A DNA stretch of 64,000 bases from positions 44,650,001-44,714,000 of the forward strand of contig JAZBRS010000029.1 of the NCBI GenBank assembly GCA_037176725.1, read 5' to 3'. Position 1 is the first letter of the stretch; the number at the start of each line of letters is the position of its first letter. Of the stretch, positions 33,047 through 44,072 are shown in pieces. Source of the stretch: Posidonia oceanica (lineage: Eukaryota; Streptophyta; Magnoliopsida; Alismatales; Posidoniaceae). The notes below the pieces were generated by a model that saw only the letters and a program-made list of their open reading frames with translations, did no database searches and was not told the DNA's origin. A program made the position numbers and the translations under genes.

Positions 33047-34506
33047 GGCGCAGGCCGCAGGGGTACAGGCAGATGCTGCAAAGCTTGAAGATACCTGTTA
33101 TCATTACTGTAGACAGTCAGAACACACAGGCATATAATCTTTAACAGGAAGCAGAATTTGAAGCTGATGAAGCAGTTCAATAATACTCAGCAGTTAATAT
33201 CAAAACATAGCAGCTAAGCACACATAAGCACGAGAGTTCTGTAGCAGTCTTGTTGACACGAGGCGAGGACTTGGCAGGAGATCTGGACCAGCGCAGCTCG
33301 AACGGCATCAACGCGTGCTTGGCAAGGAGTACTGTCTCAGAGTCGAAGCGAGTTGCAGAGCGGAACGATTGATAAGAAGGAAAGGATGATTGAAGATGCA
33401 TGTATGCATGATGCAGGTTGGTATGCTTAAGAGATGATTAGTATGCTTTGGTGCCCTCAGCATACGGAGTGCTTTGGTGTCTACTGTAGAGGAAGGGAGT
33501 GATCCCTGACTCACTGGGCCCTACTTGGACTCTTAGCTTGCTGGTGGCACTTCGGAATGGGTGTTGGCAGTATACAGGTGGTGGTGTGGTGAGGACAGGT
33601 TACCTGCCGAGCTCTCAGGACCTACACCTACTCTTTCTACTCTCTTTTTTGATTTCTCCCTCATGGGTATGCAGTCTTTCTCTGCCCCTAGCTAGGAGAT
33701 GGTAAGTGTTTGCTTTTGGAGGAAAGTGGTAGACCCTTTTAGGCTTACACCCTTGGGTTTCTTGTAAGGTACAGGGGGATGATATTGCCTGTATCTTCGG
33801 GTCGATCCTTGTCTAACCCTTTTTCCCTTTTTGTTGTTTTGTTTCGTTTTTTTTTTTTTTTGCTTGCTTTTTCTCTTCTCTTTTTTGTTTTTGTTTGCTT
33901 GCTTTTTTTTCTTCTCTTTTTTTTCACAGGCTTTTGTTATCCCCATTTTGGAGGTAAAAAGAAGGGTATTTGGGTTGTAATGGATGTGGACTTTGGGTCT
34001 GCTATGTGGTGGGTAGAAGAAACAAGGTTAGACTGCACACCCCTATCTCTAGGGCCGGCTTCTGTCTTCGTCTTCTGTTCCCTGGACGTGCCCAAGCCTA
34101 GATGTCTATTCTCACTTTTTTCAACCTCACATCCTAGCATTTTTTCTCCCTCAGAGGTGTATGTCCTTACGAGTTTTAGGCAATTCACCTATCCTGATTG
34201 ATGGTGGCTCCCTCACTAGCTAAGGCGTCTAAGTAGTGCTGGGTGAGGCAGGGTGGACTCTTTCCAGAGTAGGCAAGCACTTCCGGTTTTCATCACCAGG
34301 CAGAAGATGCAATGCGTGACTTAAAAGGATGACGATGATGATTTGAGAAAAGAGATGATGCATGAGTAGGATAGAAGAAGCATGAGCGGATGTTCAAGAA
34401 CAAAAGTAAGAGACAATATAGCAGATGTTGATAGGATGGGAATGTAAGAAATGAGAATGTAAGTGTGTAGGTGGGAGGAGAGTATCTGCAACGGGGCCTC
34501 CTTCAG
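33047..34506. other. Spacer between integrase and PMD-like ORF, no gene seen
   Basis: About 1.46 kb. A T-rich tract on the plus strand (33820-33925, runs of T with GCTTGC) and pyrimidine-rich flanks; the rest is mixed. No frame with recognisable motifs on either strand. It may hold signals for expressing the downstream ORF (for example a splice acceptor or subgenomic promoter), but none can be pointed to. Confidence 0.5.
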
Positions 34507-35880
34507 CTACTGATAGTACTTCTTGAGGTAGCAGAGGTTGACGGGCTCAGACTGCTCGACTTGATCCATATCCTCAAGAGTTACAGCGCCACCCGAAAAG
34601 ACTTGCTTGACTACAAAGGGGCCACGCTAGTTAGGTCGGAATTTCCCTCGACCATCAGGCAAGTGAATGGCGTGCAGAACAAGGTCCCCTGTCTGGAAGC
34701 CTCTTGGCTGAACTTTCTTCAAGTAAGACCTGGCCATTCTCTTTTGATAGCAGTGAGCATTATGCATAGCTTGCAGCCTGTGCTCATCAATCAGGTTCAG
34801 TTGGACGCAGCGGTCTTCGACCCATTCTGCTTCATCCAACTCAGCTTCGCGTAGGATCCGTAGTGAGGGGATCTCTACCTCGATGGGCAGCACCGCCTCC
34901 ATGCCATACACCAGAGAGTATGGGGTGGTGCCTGTTGAAGTGCGAACAGATGTCCTATACGCCCAGAGTGCGTAAGGAAGCTTATCATGCCAATCCTTAT
35001 GAGTTTCCGCCATTTTCTTCAGGATTTTGACCAGATTTTTGTTGGCGGACTCCACTGCACCGTTCATCTGTGGCCGGTAAGGCGAGCATCTGTGATGTTT
35101 GATATTGAAGCTCTGCAGATCGTCTTCGATCCTCTTAGCAATGAAATTTGTGCCATTATCAGATATAATTGCATGCGGGACCCCGTACCGGGCTATGATA
35201 TTGTTTCTGATGAACTTTTCTGCAGCCACGGCAGTCACCGTTTTGTAGGAGGTCACTTCCACCCATTTAGTGAAGTAATCAATCGCTACCAAAATGTAAC
35301 GATGACCATTAGAAGCTGGAGGGTGGATGGCGCCAATGACATCAATCCCCCAGGTGGAGAAGGGCCACGGCAACGACATGCTGTGCAGTTCTTGGGGGGG
35401 CGCCCGGATAAAGTTGTCGTGCACTTGGCAGTTATGGCATCTGAGCACGAATCGGCAGCAGTCAGCTTCCATGGTTAGCCAGTAGTATCCTTGCAGCATT
35501 ATTTTCTTGGCCAGGAGGACGCCATTCATGTGCGGGCCGCAGGTCCCCGTATGCACTTGAAGCATCAGCGCATCAGTCTCTGATTTGTTCAGGCAGCGCA
35601 GGAGCATTTGATTGTATGATCTTTTGTACAACTGTCCCACCCCCAATACATACTTTGACGCTTGACGCATCAAAGTCCTCTTGTCCACTGCTGAGGTACC
35701 AGGTGGAAAGCTGCCAAACTCTAAGAAAGCTTTTATGTCTTTGTACCAGGGCTGCTCCTCTATTGTTGAATCTGCCTCTTCAATGTTCATACAGTGTGCA
35801 GCCTGCTCAATGCGAGTAACAGATACATCCACTGTGCTGTCTTCAGGTATACTGAGCCAGGACGCCAAGGTAGCTAACAC
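34507..35880 (-). pseudogene. Integrase of element B
   Basis: Inserts the cDNA into the genome. A zinc-binding HHCC-type N-terminus (HTGTCGPH and CHNC, about 35440-35560) is followed by the catalytic core with WGIDVIGAI, ISDNGTNF and GAVESANKN, which supply the D, D and E. The end has GMEAVLPIEVEIPSLR and LKKVQPRGFQTGDLVL. A continuous 417-codon stretch keeps all catalytic residues, with one stop (TAG 34627-34629) near the C-terminus; the frame then continues to a terminal TAG at 34507-34509. No chromodomain is visible, as expected for the Tat clade. Confidence 0.95.
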
Positions 35881-36366
35881 ATCTGCATATGCGTTCCTCG
35901 CTCAGTTCATGTATGTGAAGCGGATGCTTGCAAATTGCTCTATCAGCTTCAGCAGGTGTTCATGATATGGCAATAGCTTCAGATCTTTCGTTTTCCACTC
36001 GCCATTAACTTGAGAGATCACCAGCATAACATTGCCGTGCACCAGCAGCTTCTGCACCTCATGCTCAAGGGCGACATTCAGTCCTAGGATGCATGCCTCG
36101 TACTCTGCTTCGTTGTTGGTGCATTTGAAGGTCAGCTTCCTGGAGAAGGGAATCATCTGTCCTTGAGGCGTTGTCAGCACTGCACCTACGCCTCGGCCTT
36201 TTTTGTTTACAGCACCATCAAAGTATAGCTGCCATTGCTCCTGATCTTCAGGGTCTTTGTCTTCAGAGTCCTCCATTGCAAACAGAATGTCTTCATCTGG
36301 AAACTACGTCTGGAGTGGCTGATATTCAGGCAGTGGGAGATCAGCAAGATGGTCTGCCATAGCTTA
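35881..36366 (-). pseudogene. Archaeal-type RNase H of element B
   Basis: Follows RNase H 1 in the same frame. WQLYFDGAVN carries the first catalytic Asp, NEAEYEACILGL the Glu, and AYADVLATLA a later Asp. In-frame stops: TAA 36364-36366 (CAA in A), TAG 36304-36306 (CAG in A) and TGA 35902-35904 (AGA in A). This second RNase H is the marker of Tat-clade plant elements. Confidence 0.9.
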
Positions 36367-37716
36367 GCCCTTCATAGATTTCTGCGTGACAAAGGTGATG
36401 TCGTACTGAGATAGTAGCACTTGCCACTTAACACATCTGCCTACCATGATCGGTTTTTGAAAGAGGAACTTGATTGGATCATGCCGGCATAAGAGCTGAA
36501 CTGGGTATGCCATCATGTAGTGCCTTAATTTCTGTGCAGCCCAGACGAGGGACAGGCAGGTCTTCTCTATTGTACTGTACCTGGCTTCGCATTCATTGAA
36601 CTTCTTGCTCAGGTAGTAGATGGCACGCTCCTTTCTACCAGATTTGTCATGTTGGCCCAAGACGGCGCCCATGGAATGTTGCGTGTTAGAAAGGTAGAGA
36701 AGTAAGGGTCTCCCTGGAGTGGGGGGAACCAAGACAGGAGGCTTAATCAGCAGCTGCTTGATCTTGGCAAATGCAGCTTGACACTCCTCGCTCCAATGAA
36801 TCTACGCATTCTTCTTCAGGAGCTTGAATATAGGTTCATAGATGAGCGTAAGCTGTGCAATGAAGCAACTGATGTATTGTAAACGCCTAAGCAGACCTCT
36901 GACCTCCTTTTCAGTCCGAGGGGGTGGCATATCCACAATGGCTTTTGCCTTCATCGGGTCCACTTCAATCCCCCTTTGGCTAACAATGTAGCCCAGCAGT
37001 TTGCCAGATGACACCCTGAATACACACTTGTTGGGGTTCAGGTGCAGCTTGTACTTCCGTAGACGGGTAAAGAGTTTCTTTAGACAGGCAAGATGATCTT
37101 CAGGCTCTTTGGTTTTAGCAATCATGTCGTCTACATAGACCTCCACTTCTTAGTGCATGAGGTCGTGGAACAGTGCAGTCATGGCCCTCTGGTAGGTTGC
37201 TCCAGCATTCTTCAGCCCAAACGGCATGACTTGGTAGCAGAAGACTCCCCAAGGGGTGATGAATGAAGTCTTTTCCATGTCTTCTTCTGCCATTTTGATC
37301 TGATTATATCCAAAGAAGCCGTCCATGAAGGAGAGCATCTTGTGGCCTGCTGTATTGTCGACTAGGACGTCAATGTGAGGCAATGGGAAGTCGTCCTTGG
37401 GACTCACCTTGTTCCGGTCCCTATAGTCGATGCAGATCCGGACGCGGCCGTCTTTCTTGGGCACAGGTACAATGTTTGCCAGCCACTCAGGATAAAGGAT
37501 GACCTTGAGGAAATTGACTCTGTGCTACTTCATGATCTCTTCTTTGATCATAAGCAGCCACTGCGGTTGCCATCTTCTTAGCTTTTGCTTTACTAACTTG
37601 GCATCTGGGTCTAAGGATAGGTTGTGCACCACTATCTCTATGTCAAGGCCAACCATATCTTCGTAACTCCAGGCAAAGACATCCGTATATTCTTTTAGGA
37701 ATGCGATGAACTCTGC
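36367..37716 (-). pseudogene. Reverse transcriptase and RNase H 1 of element B
   Basis: RT motifs: VPKKDGRVRICIDYRDRN, LSFMDGFFGYNQI, MPFGLKNAGATYQR, YVDDMIAK. RNase H 1 has RAIYYLSKKFNECEARYSTIEKT preceded by LLLYLSNTQHSMGAVLGQ, which again lacks the canonical catalytic Asp. In-frame stops at 37525-37527, 37150-37152 (CAA in A to TAA) and 36802-36804. There is no frameshift. The frame runs without break from the linker upstream (VFAWSYEDMVGLDIEIVVHN) to archaeal RNase H. Confidence 0.93.
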
Positions 37717-39640
37717 TCAAGCCCGGGGGGACAGCTGGGCACTGATGCGAACTTCTTTGACTTCCTCAGCTGTGCCGATATTGACAACCTCTGTTTCTTC
37801 TTCAACATGGAGGTTGGGGCCTTCTGGGTCGTCGTCGTAAGGCCGGAACTCGGGCAATGGTTCACCAGTCTCATCCTCGCCCGTATCATCCTCCTCTCCA
37901 TAAGCAATAAGTTCCAAGAGGATCTCTTTCTCAAAAGAAGGATTTGAAATGTCGAAAGAGTGTATGTGTTCCGCTGCTTGGCCCTGGTGACGCTTCAGGA
38001 TGGTCACGCTTACTCGAGTATTCTTGTAGCCTCAGTGCGCGACCTCCGTCCTGGCAACTTCTACTATCTACTTTGGCCTGACTGATTCTGCTGAGTGCTC
38101 TGCTGATTCTGCTGAGGGCCTTGCTGATTCTGCCACTGATACTGCTGATGGCCCTGCTACTGAGGCTACTGATGATTTTGTTGCTGATTCTGCTTTCTGC
38201 TCTGTTGCTGCTGCTGCTTGGATTGCTAGTGCTTCCTCCTTTGAGTCTTCTAGTGTGCTTATGGAGGGTACGCCGGACTGGCGGCTGATCTGGGCACTGT
38301 CGCTTGCTACACTGCCTAAGTGAGGCATGTGTTGCACAAACCACCTAGACCCGCCTTCTGGTTGGAGGGTAATGAGCTCATCTGGTCTAGGGGAGTCCGG
38401 TACTGCTGAATCTTCTTCGAGAACCATGATAGAGGCATGGTCTTCTTGTAGAGGAGGGTCCGTAGCCACGGCTTTCCCTTTCCTTTCTGCAGCTTGGTGC
38501 TCTGCCAGGTCTTCTACTATCGACTTGAGCTGTTCTTGGTAGAGTAACTCTAAGTCGGACATCCATGAATCGACCTAGGCTTCTATCGCCACTCCTTCCT
38601 CCTCATCCGAGGGTGAGTCGACGTAGTAAGCGCCGGGGGCCTGCGGCACTAGCCCGGCTACAAGATGGATCGCTGCCCTTGGTATGTGCATGGTCTGGCT
38701 CACAGGCATGCCTGATAGCGACAGCTTCGGCATGGGAGATCCAAACAGACTGGTCAGTGGAGCCATAGATGGGTACGCTGCCAGGGTCACTGTTGCAATT
38801 AGAGGGCAGGCAGAGGTGCTTTTCTGAGGGCTCAAGGGCCGGGAGACTATGATGCTCAATTGGTCCTCTACATCTGGTGGTGACTGTGAGAGTACGGCCT
38901 CTAACGCCATGGGGGCCTGCCATGAAAGTTGCTGCTTTGTGACAGGAGGATGTGAAGCGGACTGCGCTGGCTGCATTCTTGGTGATGCGGCTGCTGAAGT
39001 GGGCCGAGTCACGCTACTGACTGAATTGACTGACTGTCCCTCCAGAGAGGGTGACAGCGGTACTGATGCGACTGCGACCGCAGGTAGCCTGCCTGATTGT
39101 GCCAGAAGGAGTGTCTCTGACTTCTGAGCTGCTGCTGCTGCCTGTGCTTGTAATGTGGATGTGGCTGCAGAAATGTTAGAGCTTGTCAGTTCTGCCACAG
39201 AGTCTGCTAATTTGTCTGCTGTATCTGCTGAAGGAAGAGCCAAACAAACTGATCGGGGCACTTCCGTGTTGATCAGAGCCTTGCTGCCAGTTGGGACTGC
39301 CTCTGTTGCGCCAGGCTGCTCCTCATCCAAGTAGTAGTCCTCAATGCAGATCCAATCTTTTGTTGGCACCGTGACTTGATCATTAGTTGATCCCAGAACT
39401 CCTGCATTGGTGAAGTTAGTGAGGTCTCTGGGGATGGCAGGTTCCTGATCCTTCATTTGAAAGTAGTGATCTTCGTTGGGCTTGGGCTCATAACCGAGGC
39501 CTTCAGATTTCCTCCGCTCCACCGCCACAATCGGCCCTGTGATCCCCTGGCCGTGACGCCCGAGCAGTGTACCCTTTATGTAACCCCACCTGTGACATAC
39601 ATTCTCGACCATTCGAAAGGGGTTGTTGTGAACGGCCAAG
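37717..39640 (-). pseudogene. Protease-RT linker of element B
   Basis: About 640 codons of low-complexity sequence in the pro-pol frame: Ala/Ser-rich, then acidic YYVDSPSDEEEG (near 38610), then Ala/Ser/Glu repeats (AESARPSAESAEHSAES, 38068-38140) and the conserved FEKEILLELIAYGEEDD block. Stops in frame at 38575, 38068, 38032 and 37717. The linker is longer than in A by an extra segment around 38068-38562. No known domain. Confidence 0.7.
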
Positions 39641-40833
39641 GAGTTGGCACGTTCAAGATCAGGAATGAAGTTAATCGGCTCGCACCGGTTAACGCGATAC
39701 AAGGCTTCGGAAGCCTCGGGGTCAAACGGGGTAGCTTGTGAAGAGACGGGGGAGACTGCCTTGATCCGCTCCTTCTCAAAGTTCTCCGCCATGATGACAA
39801 TGACATCATCGCCGTGATGGTACTTTATCATTCGATGGAGGGTCGAGGGAAGGACCTGATGCTTGTGGAGCCAAGGGCGCCCAAGCAGGAGATTGAAGTT
39901 CGGCTTCAAGTCGACGACATAGAATTCTACATCGAAAACTACCGGGCCAATGGCAAGAGGAATAATCAGGATCCCCAAAGCGTCATGGTGGGTGTTGTCA
40001 AAAGCTGTCATTCCCTTCACGGCTGGCATGATGTCCTCGGCCTTGAATCCAAGATTGGTTGCAGTACGCAAGGGGCAGACGTTAAGGCCTGACCCGTTAT
40101 CAACCAGTGTTAGGAGAATGCGAAAGTTTTTGAACTGAACCGTGATGAACAGAGGTTGATTGTGATTAATCCCCGCTAGAGGCAGCTCATCACTCGTAAA
40201 AGAGATGACCTGGGGCTCTGCAATCATCCCTACCATGCTTTCCAAGACCGAAGGCTCAATAGATTGGGACACACGGGCAGCCTGGAACACACGAAGAAAA
40301 GCCTCGCGGTGTTCGACAGAGGTGTGGATTAGGTCCCAAATGGAAATGTAGACTTTGACCTTCTTAAGTTGGGAGGTTATGTCTACTTTGGGTTGGTTTT
40401 TCTTGGCAGTAGGAGGGGTTGTTTTGGCAAGCTCTAAAGGGGTAGTGGCAGGAGATTGGGCCGCTACAGGTTGGGCAGGAATTTGGCTTGCTACAGGTAG
40501 GTTTGAGGCCGGATCTGCTATGGGTTGGTTAGAGGGTGGGGGAATAGCAGGTTCAGGGTGATTTGGCCTAATGGCCAGTGCTGGGGGTCTGTAGACCCTC
40601 CCCGATCGTGTTACTTCCGCACACATTTCTATGGCGTAGCTGTAAGGGATGCGATGGGTGTCCAAGGTTAAATCAATAACCACCGGAGCACGTGCTGCGA
40701 GCACATGAGGGGTTACAGGGGGACCTACTGGGTATTGAGGTCTATCTAAATGGTAAGGTTGTTGGGGCGGGCGAACCTCCGGGAACTTCAGGAGCGATGC
40801 AACCTTCGGCAAGATGACCGTGAGCGGTTCCAC
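39641..40833 (-). pseudogene. Aspartic protease region of element B
   Basis: The N-terminal part of a 752-codon open stretch (40833-38575). The active site LVDNGS is at about residue 245 and FNLLLGRPWLH at about 312-323, the same layout as in A. The region upstream (RAPVVIDLTLDTHRIPYSYA) joins directly to the gag end LKFPEVRPPQ: the roughly 200-residue segment with the CX2HX4HX4C motif present in A and C is missing here. The stretch is intact in itself. Confidence 0.85.
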
Positions 40834-42779
40834 CAGTGGGGCGAATTTCCACTTCTCAGTGGGTGGCCTTCTTTGCCTCTGGTATGAGCCTTACTGAACC
40901 GATGCGGCGGGGTAGACCGGTCTAGCGGTGGTTGTGATCTGTGGTGTGGGTGGATTCCTAGGTGCAGGAGCATACACCATCTGAGCTGGGGTAGGCCGGG
41001 AAGGCAAGTGAACTGGCACAGCAAGAGAGTCGACGAATGCAACAGCGGTTTTCGGTGAGTCCTTCTTCTTTGGACGGTTGTTGCTGCTGCCGCTGTTGTT
41101 GTTGGAGGCGCTGCTGTTGGCACTGTTACTGCTAATCGCGGCCTGCTTAGCGAACACAGAGAGAGCCGGGAAGTTGCCACTCCGCAAAGAACTCTCCACG
41201 CGCGCTCCAGCTTGGATAAGTGCTGCAAAAGTAGTGACTGGCTGGATGCTAAGCAGAGCTCCAAGAGATGGCTGCGCCCCTTTGATAACGATCTCAATAG
41301 ACTCCTCGTCAGAGGATCTATCTCGGACCTGTGAAGCAAGGGCACGCCAGCGACCGACGTACTCCCCGAACAGCTCGCTGGAATTCTGCTTAATTGCGAT
41401 CAAGTCCGCCCGCTTTGGGACTAGATCAAGGTTGAAGGAGTACTATTCCAGGAACGCCTGACTGAGGTCGTTCCAAGTCTTGATGGCTGACATATCAAGC
41501 GATGTGAACCACTTGAGTGCCAGCCCGGTCAAGCTCTTCTAGAACAAGCAAATCAGCAACCTCTCGTCAGCCTGAAGCTGAGCGAGATCACCGCAATACG
41601 CCTTCAGGTGTGCTACGGGGTAGCCGCTACCATTGTATTTCTCGAAGTCCGGGATTTTGAACTTCGGAGGGAGTACCGCCTTTGGAAAGCAGCAGAGGTC
41701 CCGAAATTGGTAGGTCTGGTGCTCAGTACCCTGCACTAGTCGTAGTGCCTTCTCCAAGACATCATCCAGTTGTTGATGGGGTCTGGATTTGCTGCCATAG
41801 GAGAGGGATTGGCAAGGATAGTGAGCACGTACGCCGAATGGGTCGCACCTAAGTGCTCCTCCGGATCTACCATAGCGTCGCCTGGTGGAGCAACGGGATG
41901 GCCGGCGTATTCGTGCTGGGGAACTGTGTATGCAGGGATGAATGCAGGGTTCTGGGCCTGATGCAAGGGAGGAGGGTAGAGGACATGCTGTACTGTGGGA
42001 GGGGTAGGATGTTGGAGCACCAGTTGTTGTACATGCGGGGTGCTAGACAGCGAGCCAGTGGAGTACTGGGCTCTAGCCAGCCCAAAGGACTGACCACCAG
42101 GGGGAAGAGGAGCATGTTGTGCTAAGTGTTGTGTAGAAGGAGGCGGTAAATGGGCCCCCATCGTCGGAACCGTGAGCAGTTGAGACGACGGTCGAGGCGG
42201 AGGTGTGGAGGTAGATGCATGAAATGCAGGAACTGGCCTCAAAGGAACCTTGAGAACGACAGGAGCACATGAGGGACGAACCGATAGAGCCATGCCCTGC
42301 AGTCTCTAGGTGAGCTCCATCAGGTGCTGGTACTGAGCCCTAGGCGTTCCGTCAGTAGGAACGCTGAAGTGCAGTGCCGGCGAGGATTGAGAAGCAAATG
42401 GCACAGACATAGATTGTCCGGGAGGAGTAGGCGCTATAGCAAAAGTTGCAGCAGCGGTAGGAGGGATGTCAAAGGCGACGTATCCCTGGGAAGGAGGGGG
42501 CAATGGCGTCTCCAAAACGCAAGTAACGGTCATCAAGATAGACTCGGCGACCGGATCTGGAGGAAGAGATGCTTGCCACTGTCCCGGGACATACTGAGAT
42601 CCTAGAGGCGTCAGGGGAGGAAACCCTGGCGTTGGAGGGGGAACAAAAGGGGCAGAAGGAGCGATCGGAGGGGCTGGAGTAGAAACACCCTCCGTGACAG
42701 GAGTAAAGAGAGGCTCACTGACGTATTGGGCCATTGCTAAACTAGAGCGCGTGAGAATGGGGCTGCGACGGGTATGCAA
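40834..42779 (-). pseudogene. Gag of element B
   Basis: Starts near MAQYVSEP (about 42735; the frame opens at 42779). The first part (42779-41736) is in one frame with a stop at 42306-42308. A small indel near 41757-41765 then moves it to the pro-pol frame. Core motifs: FKIPDFEKYNGSGYPVAHLK, LTGLALKWFTSLD, FGEYVGRWRALASQV. Further stops at 41539-41541 (TAG) and near 41443 and 40891. The TAG at 41539 is shared with element C. The zinc motif is absent (deletion at the gag-protease border). Confidence 0.88.
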
Positions 42780-44053
42780 ACGGCGATTCCTAATAGGAGC
42801 TATCGTCGCAAAGGTGAATAGCTCAGAAGGGGAATGGTCGCGAACAAGGTCGCAACAAGGGTGTCAGAAAGGGACGATACTCAAGCTCCAGCAAGGGGAA
42901 CTTGCTTACCGATCACTGCTGACACAAACAAAGACAAACAGGGATTAGAAACTGAAAGTCAGATGCAGATGAGTTAAGTTAGATGGCATGAATGATATGT
43001 ATGCTTTCTAGTATGCCCCCCTCACCTATCTAGTGTATCCTAGTAGGTGGTTTACTTCGAGTATCCCCAGGTGTACGGGTCACCGACTCAGGTCAGAAAA
43101 AGTAGGCTTCCTATCAAACTCCTAGCCAAAGCTGAGGAAATAATCAGTGTGGTGCGTTGGTGGCCCTAACCCTGCCAAAGCGTGGGCAGTACACTCCACT
43201 ACACCGACACGACCCCTGGACAAAGGGAGGATAGACCGACTGACTTGACCCACGCCAAAAGCGGTGGAACATGAGGTCGGGACCATCCTTCGGAAACTAG
43301 TAGGTGGACTCAGATGAGAAGAATGCATGCCCTATATGATGCTTATGCAAATGCTTAAAGTTTTTTATCTTGCGCATTTTATTAGACCAAGGGGGTGCAA
43401 GATTGTTTGAAGTCTCTAGTTGCTCCTAGAAGTTCTTTTTACTTGCCATTTTTAGTTAACCACAGGGAGAGCAAACAGTCTCTACTATCCTAGGCATGGC
43501 ATGTGCGAAAGGGAAGAAAACCAGTCAAATATGGCAAGCAAATAGCATACAACATAGCAAAAGGCAAGTGCAAGGCATGTGCGAGTGTTCGTGAGCATGA
43601 TAGTGAAAGGAAAAGCATTCATCATGTCAAAAGGCATATATACAGGGCATGTGCGTGTGTAGTGACTTAGCAAATGTGTGAAAGAAGCATTTATCATTCA
43701 AAAAGCATGCGTTGTTGCCAAACAAGTATGTAGACATGCATTGCAGGAAATAAAGCAGTAAATGAGCAAATAGAGATAAGGACAGGTAAAGACACGTAAG
43801 CTGTAAAGCAAAAAAGAGCAGAAGCAGGGAAATAAGCAAGTAAACAAGCAAATTGGACAAAGCAGAGCAAGATAGAGCAAAAACAAGGCAAAAGCAGCCG
43901 AGGGGGGTGTAAAACCTAAGCAAAGTAACTATAAGGCGACTTGCCAGGAGTTTGCACAGAAGAGCGACCAAAACGGGCAAAGAGGCAAACAAAGGCAAGC
44001 AGAACTGCGAAAGTGGTGAGCGAAAAGCCAAAAACGAAAGCCGGAGTCTAGCG
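42780..44053 (-). other. Leader of element B
   Basis: About 1.27 kb, collinear by eye with the leaders of A and C. No gene. AAGTTTTTTATCTTGCGC and CTAGTGTATCCTAGTAGG segments are shared with them. Confidence 0.6.
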
Positions 44054-44071
44054 TCCCCAGCAGAGTCGCCA
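44054..44071 (-). other. Primer-binding site of element B (tRNA-Arg)
   Basis: Minus strand TGGCGACTCTGCTGGGGA, one nucleotide from the LTR end. It matches the tRNA-Arg(ACG) 3' end except for one transition at a CpG position. Confidence 0.9.
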
Positions 44072-44072
44072 C

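Noticed and set aside
34987..35478. 163-codon plus-strand frame opposite the integrase of B
   Set aside because: Antisense shadow of the integrase, which keeps HHCC and DDE residues.
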